In this document: piece by piece, positions 59,521 through 64,000 of the stretch
How the letters are laid out: every line of letters starts with the position of its first letter
How positions within the stretch are numbered: the first letter of the stretch is position 1
Source: Poseidonocella pacifica
GTDB taxonomy: Bacteria > Pseudomonadota > Alphaproteobacteria > Rhodobacterales > Rhodobacteraceae
NCBI RefSeq assembly: GCF_900111875.1
Contig: NZ_FOJU01000001.1
Coordinates: forward strand, 930,001 to 994,000
Reading direction: 5' to 3'
DNA: 64,000 nt
The notes under the pieces: model-generated
What the model was told of the DNA's origin: nothing
The model's database searches: none
Seen by the model: the letters and a program-made list of their open reading frames with translations, nothing else
Translations under genes and position numbers: made by a program

Positions 59521-60135
59521 ATGTCAGGGTCATTTCTCGACAAGATCTTCACGGCGCGCCGCGGGCGGGAAATGCGTGAACTTTATGACGCGTGGTCCCA
59601 CAGCTATGACGAAGAAGTCGCAGGCGCCGGGTATGCCACCCCTGCCCGCTGCGCGGCTGCGCTCTCCCAGCACTTTGACCTGAGCTCCGGACCGATCCTC
59701 GACTATGGCTGTGGAACCGGTCTGTCGGGGCAAGCGCTTCACGATGCGGGCGCCACCGTGATCGACGGTGTGGATGTATCCGCAGACATGCTTGCCAAGG
59801 CCGACGCGAAGGGGGTGTATCGCAAGCTGATCCGCATACAGGCCAAGAACCCTCCGGATTTCGGCGTTGACTACTATCCAGCGATTACCGCCATCGGGTC
59901 TATTGGTAAGGGCGCGGCGCCGATATCGGTGTTCGATCGGATCATGGGATGGCTGCAACCCGGCGCGGTCTTCTGCTTTTCTTTCAACGATCTCGCCATC
60001 AAGGTTGGGCGATATGAATCCCGCCTGAACGAGCATCTCGATACCGGATCGGCGTCGCTGTTGTTCCGCGAACATGGGCCACACCTTCCCGCCAAAGAGC
60101 TTGGCGCGGTGGTTTACGTGATCCGCAAGTCGTGA
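59521..60135 (+). CDS. Class I SAM-dependent methyltransferase
   Basis: A 204-aa Rossmann-fold methyltransferase. The SAM-binding motif I is ILDYGCGTGLSGQAL, with the acidic post-motif GVDVSADMLAKA. The N-terminal stretch MRELYDAWSHSYDEEV resembles the TPR-less Williams-Beuren-like methyltransferases. The substrate is unknown. Its stop overlaps the gluQ GTG start by 4 bp (GTGA), giving coupled translation. Confidence 0.82.
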   Translation: MSGSFLDKIFTARRGREMRELYDAWSHSYDEEVAGAGYATPARCAAALSQHFDLSSGPILDYGCGTGLSGQALHDAGATVIDGVDVSADMLAKADAKGVYRKLIRIQAKNPPDFGVDYYPAITAIGSIGKGAAPISVFDRIMGWLQPGAVFCFSFNDLAIKVGRYESRLNEHLDTGSASLLFREHGPHLPAKELGAVVYVIRKS

Positions 60136-60989
60136 CGTTCGTCACACGGTTCGCACCCTCGCCGACTGGGCCATTGCATCTGGGACATGCCTATTCGGCG
60201 TTGATCGGTTTTCATATCGCCCAAGCGGCGGGCGGACAATTCCTGCTACGTATCGACGATCTGGATCAGACACGTGCGCGGCCCGAGTGGGAGGCACAGT
60301 TGCAGGATGATCTGCACTGGCTTGGCCTCGACTGGCCGTGCCCGCTTCGCCGTCAGTCACAGCATCTTGTGAATTATGGCGCGGCGCTTGACCGGTTGAG
60401 CGCCATGGACCTCACCTATCCTTGTTCCTGCACCCGGCGCGATATTGCCGCTGCCGCGTCAGCGCCGCAGGAAGGCGCGCCGCAGACAGGACCCGACGGG
60501 CTTATCTATCCCGGCACCTGCCGTGGCCGTGGAATGGCGGAGGCGGGACCGGACGACGCAATCCGGCTCAACATGGTCAAGGCCACGCGCGCTCTGCCAG
60601 AATTGACCTTTACCGAAACCGGCCCCAATCACAAAGGCGTGCACAAGCTCAGCCCGGAAACGCTCATCCACGAGGTTGGCGATGTCGTCCTCAGCCGCAG
60701 GCAGATGGGGGCGTCATATCACCTTGCAGTTGTCATCGACGACACGGCGCAGGAAATCACCCATGTCGTGCGCGGCGAAGACCTCTTTGAGGCAACCTCG
60801 CTCCACGTGCTGCTACAGCACCTGCTAGGTTTGCCGACACCGATCTATCATCACCATGAGTTGATCCGCGATGAGAGTGGCAGGAGACTTGCCAAGCGGG
60901 ACGACGCGCGCGCCATAGCAACATATCGCGCCGACGGTATGAGCCCGGAGGATATTCGGTCGATACTGCCGCCACTTTCAGACATCTGA
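60132..60989 (+). CDS. gluQ: Glutamyl-Q tRNA(Asp) synthetase
   Basis: A 285-aa truncated glutamyl-tRNA-synthetase paralogue that attaches glutamate to queuosine 34 in tRNA-Asp. The catalytic HIGH-type motif is PLHLGHAYSALIG. The zinc site includes CSCTRR and YPGTC. The KMSKS-type loop is RLAKRDDAR. The lack of an anticodon-binding domain separates it from full GltX. GTG start overlapping the previous stop. Confidence 0.93.
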   Translation: MTFVTRFAPSPTGPLHLGHAYSALIGFHIAQAAGGQFLLRIDDLDQTRARPEWEAQLQDDLHWLGLDWPCPLRRQSQHLVNYGAALDRLSAMDLTYPCSCTRRDIAAAASAPQEGAPQTGPDGLIYPGTCRGRGMAEAGPDDAIRLNMVKATRALPELTFTETGPNHKGVHKLSPETLIHEVGDVVLSRRQMGASYHLAVVIDDTAQEITHVVRGEDLFEATSLHVLLQHLLGLPTPIYHHHELIRDESGRRLAKRDDARAIATYRADGMSPEDIRSILPPLSDI

Positions 60990-61008
60990 ACTTCAACGGG
61001 AATTGAAG

Positions 61009-61368
61009 TCAGGACATCGGCTCCATCAACTCGACCTCTTCGCCCTCGCGTACCGCCGTATAGAAACAGCTTCGACGGTTTGTGTGACATGCAGGGCCCG
61101 TCTGGCGCACAGTGACAAGCAAGCAATCCCGGTCGCAATCCACCCGGAAATCAACAAGTTCCTGCACGTTACCGCTCGTCTCGCCCTTGATCCAGAAATC
61201 GGACCTCGAACGCGACCAATAGGTGACCCGGCCGCTCTCCAGCGTGCGACGGACAGCCTCTTCGGACATCCAAGCCATCATCAAGACCTCACCAGAGTCG
61301 GCATCCTGCGCGATGGCGGGGATAAGGCCTGCGGCATCATACTTTAGTCGGCTTGGATCGAAGGTCAT
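61009..61368 (-). CDS. hisI: Phosphoribosyl-AMP cyclohydrolase
   Basis: A 119-aa histidine biosynthesis enzyme that opens the ring of PR-AMP. Metal ligands are DCDRDCLLV (two aspartates and two cysteines) and HTNRRSCFYTA. It stands alone, without HisE fusion, as usual in alphaproteobacteria. The start at 61368 (MTFDPSRLKYD) and length are normal. Divergent from the NifU-like gene with 65 bp between starts. Confidence 0.95.
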   Translation of the reverse strand: MTFDPSRLKYDAAGLIPAIAQDADSGEVLMMAWMSEEAVRRTLESGRVTYWSRSRSDFWIKGETSGNVQELVDFRVDCDRDCLLVTVRQTGPACHTNRRSCFYTAVREGEEVELMEPMS

Positions 61369-61433
61369 GGCAAACCCCTTTGCAACATTGGCGTGCTGGC
61401 CTATCTAGGACAGGCAAGCGCTCAGGGGAACCC

Positions 61434-61880
61434 ATGGCTGACAATGACCTGATAAAGCTCTATTCTTCGCGCATTCTCGCGCTGGCGGCCGATATTCCTC
61501 GGACCGAACGGCTTGAGGCGCCTACCGCGACGATCAAGAAACGCTCTCCGCTCTGCGGCTCGACCGTCACTGTTGACCTCTCGGTCGAGAATGGCACGGT
61601 GACCGACTATGGGCAGGATGTGAAGGCCTGCGCGCTTGGTCAGGCGGCGGCCTCCGTGGTTGGTGCGGCGATTGTCGGCACGACCGAAGATCAGGTGCGT
61701 CAGGCGCGCGACGAACTTTCCGCGATGCTCAAGAACGATGGTCCGGTCCCCTCCGCGCCGTTTGACGGGCTCGAAGTTTTGCTGCCCGCTAAGGAATACA
61801 AAAACCGGCATGCCTCGATCATGCTGGCGCTTGATGCGGCGTCCGAGGCGCTTGAGGTCGCCAAACGCAGCACCGCTTAA
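61434..61880 (+). CDS. NifU/IscU-like Fe-S scaffold protein lacking the third cysteine
   Basis: A 148-aa protein with the IscU/NifU-N fold. C41 (SPLCGST) and C66 (KACALGQA) match two of the three cluster cysteines of IscU. The third, in the HCS motif, is replaced by alanine (NRHASIM, A127), and the usual aspartate after CG is serine (CGS). It therefore cannot hold a cluster exactly as IscU does, and its role as a scaffold is uncertain. AGGGGA lies 6 nt before the ATG at 61434. A neighbour of hisI, as I recall in relatives. Confidence 0.85.
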   Translation: MADNDLIKLYSSRILALAADIPRTERLEAPTATIKKRSPLCGSTVTVDLSVENGTVTDYGQDVKACALGQAAASVVGAAIVGTTEDQVRQARDELSAMLKNDGPVPSAPFDGLEVLLPAKEYKNRHASIMLALDAASEALEVAKRSTA

Positions 61881-61933
61881 CCAATTTTTCGCGCTTTCAT
61901 GAACAGTTGGACCTCGCGAACGGAGGACCAACC

Positions 61934-63340
61934 ATGACTGCCGCACCGATCCTTGCCGAAGAGTCACAGCCTGACGACAACCTCAGTGCCATCGTCCACG
62001 CCGGGGCCGAACTTGGCTACGACATAGTCGATCTCGCGGGGTTTCTGGATGAGATCGACGACTCCTCGCAAGAGCAAGACAGCGTCATCAACCACATCCA
62101 TCAAACGGCAAGCCAATTGGCCGAGGGCAACCGTAGGGTGCGCGGGGCGATCGCCGGGGTGATCGAAACGGCCGAGGATATGACCAGCAAGGTAGAGTCC
62201 TCTCTCGAAAATCTCACATCGAACAGCGCCAGAGTTGAGGAAGTCGCCTCTTGGGTGCAATCGGTGGCCGGCCAGATGGAACAGGTCAGCGAAGCGCTCG
62301 GCAAGGTGCAGGCGCACACGGCGCAGATTTCCGATATCGCGACTCAGGTGAACATCCTCGCCATCAACGCCAAGATTGAAGCCGCACGCGCGGGAACGGC
62401 GGGCCGGGGCTTTGCGGTTGTGGCCGAAGAGGTCAACGAGCTTTCAAACCGCACCGCCACGGCGGCCGAACGGATCGGTGAGAGCATCGGCACGCTCGCA
62501 AGCTGGATCTCGGGAATGAAATTCGAAGCCGGTCGGATTGGAGACGACGCTGCGCAGGTGCAGGAGTCCTCCGGCGTGGTACAGAGCACCTTGATGGGGA
62601 TGGATACCGCAGCGCGCGAGACGAAAGATCGGGCGCATGAGATCGGCGCGCAGGCATCGACCGTGCGCGACGCCATCGACGGTTTCATGCCCGCTTTCGA
62701 GCAAATGAAAGCATCCGCCACCGGCATGGCGGCTCAGATTACCTCCGCGCGGGATCGGACGCACAAGTTGATCGACAAGGGCGAACTTGTCCTGCAGCGC
62801 GGTGTGGCGGCAGGCGGCGGCAGCGCCGACGATATCTTCATCCGCACGGTACAGCATGACGCGGATCGGATCGCCGAGATTTTCGAGACCGCGCTGGCCC
62901 AAAATGAGATCGATATTCACGGGCTGTTTTCCACTGACTACCGCCCGATTCCCGGCACCAATCCGCAGCAGGTGATCACGCCGGTGACACGGATCACCGA
63001 CAAATACCTGCCCCCGATCCTCGAGGCCGCGCTCGAAAACCCCAAGGTCGTCTTTTGCGCGGCTGTGGATCAAAACGGCTACTTGCCGACCCATAACCGC
63101 AAGTTTTCCCACCCGCAGGGCGACGATCCCGTCGTGAACGCAGGGCAAAGCCGCAATCGCCGGATCTTTGACGACCGGGTGGGCCTGAAGGCAGGCCGTT
63201 CGACCGCGCCCTTCTTGCTGCAGGTGTATCGCCGCGACATGGGGGGCGGCGTTTTCAAGATGATGAAGGATCTGTCTGCCCCGATCGTTGCGAACGGACG
63301 GCACTGGGGCGGATTGCGCCTCGCCTATACGTTCGACTGA
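61934..63340 (+). CDS. Soluble methyl-accepting chemotaxis protein with C-terminal sensor domain
   Basis: A 468-aa receptor without any membrane helix or signal peptide, so cytoplasmic. The conserved MCP hairpin tip spans about 133-175 ([20 protein letters not shown] plus [10 protein letters not shown]), flanked by alanine-rich coiled coils. The sensor part is C-terminal (about residues 310-460) with [16 protein letters not shown] and [16 protein letters not shown], an order reversed from classical receptors. GGAGG lies 8 nt before the ATG at 61934. No che genes are nearby, so it feeds a distant array. The ligand is unknown. Confidence 0.88.
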   Translation: MTAAPILAEESQPDDNLSAIVHAGAELGYDIVDLAGFLDEIDDSSQEQDSVINHIHQTASQLAEGNRRVRGAIAGVIETAEDMTSKVESSLENLTSNSARVEEVASWVQSVAGQMEQVSEALGKVQAHTAQISDIATQVNILAINAKIEAARAGTAGRGFAVVAEEVNELSNRTATAAERIGESIGTLASWISGMKFEAGRIGDDAAQVQESSGVVQSTLMGMDTAARETKDRAHEIGAQASTVRDAIDGFMPAFEQMKASATGMAAQITSARDRTHKLIDKGELVLQRGVAAGGGSADDIFIRTVQHDADRIAEIFETALAQNEIDIHGLFSTDYRPIPGTNPQQVITPVTRITDKYLPPILEAALENPKVVFCAAVDQNGYLPTHNRKFSHPQGDDPVVNAGQSRNRRIFDDRVGLKAGRSTAPFLLQVYRRDMGGGVFKMMKDLSAPIVANGRHWGGLRLAYTFD

Positions 63341-63371
63341 TTCCGTCGCCACACCTCACTTTCCCGTTTTG

Positions 63372-63405
63372 ATTGGGCCAGATCCTCCGTAGGATCTGGC
63401 CCAAT
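63372..63405. terminator. Long perfect hairpin after the chemoreceptor
   Basis: ATTGGGCCAGATCCT-CCGT-AGGATCTGGCCCAAT: 15-bp exact arms with a 4-nt loop, 31 nt past the MCP stop, followed by TTGCTTTGG. Likely a terminator insulating the chemoreceptor from the nrd promoter, although the T-run is poor. Confidence 0.65.
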
Positions 63406-63550
63406 TGCTTTGGATGCACCGATTTTTGCGGTGCGATTGGCGTCGCATTGGCCCGCGCGCGCTCAGCTATCAGCGCTCCGATCCCCACATATCGCTGGCA
63501 CAGCAAGATGCCGGAACATTGGTCAAGCCAATAATTTCCGGGATCGGCAT

Positions 63551-63597
63551 ACTCTATATATTGACACCCAGACACCAAACCACTCTATATGGGGTTG
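63551..63597 (+). promoter_or_regulatory. Paired NrdR boxes over a sigma-70-type promoter
   Basis: Box 1 ACTCTATATATTGACA (63551-63566) matches the NrdR consensus ACACWATATWTWGWGT at 13 of 16 positions. Box 2 ACTCTATATGGGGTTG (63582-63597) is weaker (about 10 of 16). The two start exactly 31 bp apart, three helical turns, as in known NrdR pairs. A TTGACA -35 element (63561-63566) lies in box 1, and a TATA-like -10 region (63584-63591) lies in box 2, so binding would block the promoter. Confidence 0.75.
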
Positions 63598-63766
63598 CTT
63601 TGGGTCCTGCGGCGCTTTCGCAGGCTAAGAGGGAAGCCGGTGTAAAGCCGGCGCTGCCCCCGCAACTGTAAGCGGCAAGCCCCGCTCCCCGCATCCACTG
63701 GCATCCGCCGGGAAGGAGGGGACGAAGGCGCACGAGCCGCGAGCCAGGAGACCTACCCCAAGCCAT
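63597..63766 (+). ncRNA. Cobalamin (B12) riboswitch
   Basis: A leader element upstream of nrdH. The B12 box GAGCCAGGAGACCTACC is at 63741-63757. Earlier core elements are GGGAAGCCGGTGTAAAGCC (63631-63649) and GCCCCCGCAACTGTAAGCGG (63655-63674), all characteristic of adenosylcobalamin riboswitches. The 120 nt between the aptamer and the ATG would hold the expression platform. No classic T-run terminator is evident, so translational control is possible. Boundaries are approximate to about 10 nt. Confidence 0.93.
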
Positions 63767-63887
63767 GAAACTGACCGGAGGCGGTGGGCCTTGCGGGTGC
63801 GACGATACCGGATGCGCGCGGCGTATTCGTACCGTGGCTCCGCCCCTGCCGGCTCCTTTGAGAAGACACCAACAAGGGGCCGAAGCC

Positions 63888-64000
63888 ATGAGCATCACCG
63901 TCTATTCCAAACCCGCCTGTGTGCAATGCACCGCGACCACACGCGCACTTGATGCCAAAGGCGTGCCCTATGAGGTCATCGACCTGACCGAGGATGCCGA
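63888..64000 (+). CDS. nrdH: NrdH glutaredoxin-like protein (start of class Ib RNR operon; cut by window edge)
   Basis: ATG at 63888 follows AAGGGGCCGAAGCC. The visible 37 codons read MSITVYSKPACVQCTATTR and ALDAKGVPYEVIDLTEDA. The CVQC redox motif (C11, C14) and this surrounding sequence are specific for NrdH, the electron donor of the class Ib ribonucleotide reductase NrdEF. The rest of the gene and presumably nrdI, nrdE and nrdF lie beyond the window. Class Ib enzymes need no B12, which fits repression by the cobalamin riboswitch just upstream. Confidence 0.88.
   Translation, partial: MSITVYSKPACVQCTATTRALDAKGVPYEVIDLTEDA

Overview
The window looks like a chromosomal stretch from an alphaproteobacterium of the Rhodobacteraceae (Roseobacter group). 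The evidence is high-GC codon usage, CtrA next to a SciP (DUF1153) homologue, a VPLPA-CTERM protein, TRAP transport, the RSP_2647/RSP_2648-type gene pair beside gap, and a hisI / NifU-like pair. I see no insertion sequence, prophage, CRISPR array, rRNA or tRNA gene. It reads as core genome with a few accessory patches. Family names come from recognising sequence motifs; no database search was run.

Layout. 1-5.0 kb: a DUF808 membrane protein (cut by the window edge), a formate/nitrite-family channel, a 47-aa membrane micropeptide, gap, then a PIN-domain protein coupled to an RlmI-like methyltransferase. 5.1-7.7 kb: the Entner-Doudoroff operon edd-eda behind a perfect LacI-type operator. 7.7-13.2 kb: glnE with a small overlapping gene, a YbaK editing-domain protein, DUF2852, RDD and the N-end-rule transferase bpt. 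13.3-17.8 kb: a TakP-like TRAP operon with unusually large permease subunits. 18.1-23.7 kb: a 40-aa micropeptide, recG-ligA, and ctrA-sciP with TTAAC repeats between them. 23.8-32.7 kb: mnmA, then the outer-membrane operon bamA-ompH-fabZ-lpxA-lpxI-lpxB, with ppx and usg upstream. 32.9-44.8 kb: gyrA, a transglutaminase-like protein, M32 carboxypeptidase, ctaA, trmJ, an LpxL-type acyltransferase, DUF1223 and acnA.

45.0-48.1 kb is the most accessory-looking part: a VPLPA-CTERM protein, a tiny lipoprotein, phased GTCATAC repeats and two divergent glycosyltransferases. 48.1-55.0 kb is a divergent cluster that pairs a complete peptide-type ABC importer with an M20 amidohydrolase, so uptake and hydrolysis are encoded together. 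55.2-61.9 kb holds a TsuA-like YeeE/YedE transporter, DUF3422, a thioesterase, trmFO, a methyltransferase, gluQ, hisI and a NifU-like scaffold lacking the third cysteine. 61.9-63.3 kb is a soluble chemoreceptor.

The right edge (63.5-64 kb) carries the strongest regulatory finding. A pair of NrdR boxes 31 bp apart overlaps a promoter, a cobalamin riboswitch follows, and then comes nrdH, the first gene of a class Ib (B12-independent) ribonucleotide reductase operon. The layout suggests transcription is set by deoxynucleotide level through NrdR and that the leader shuts the operon off when B12 is plentiful. Most of the operon lies outside the window.
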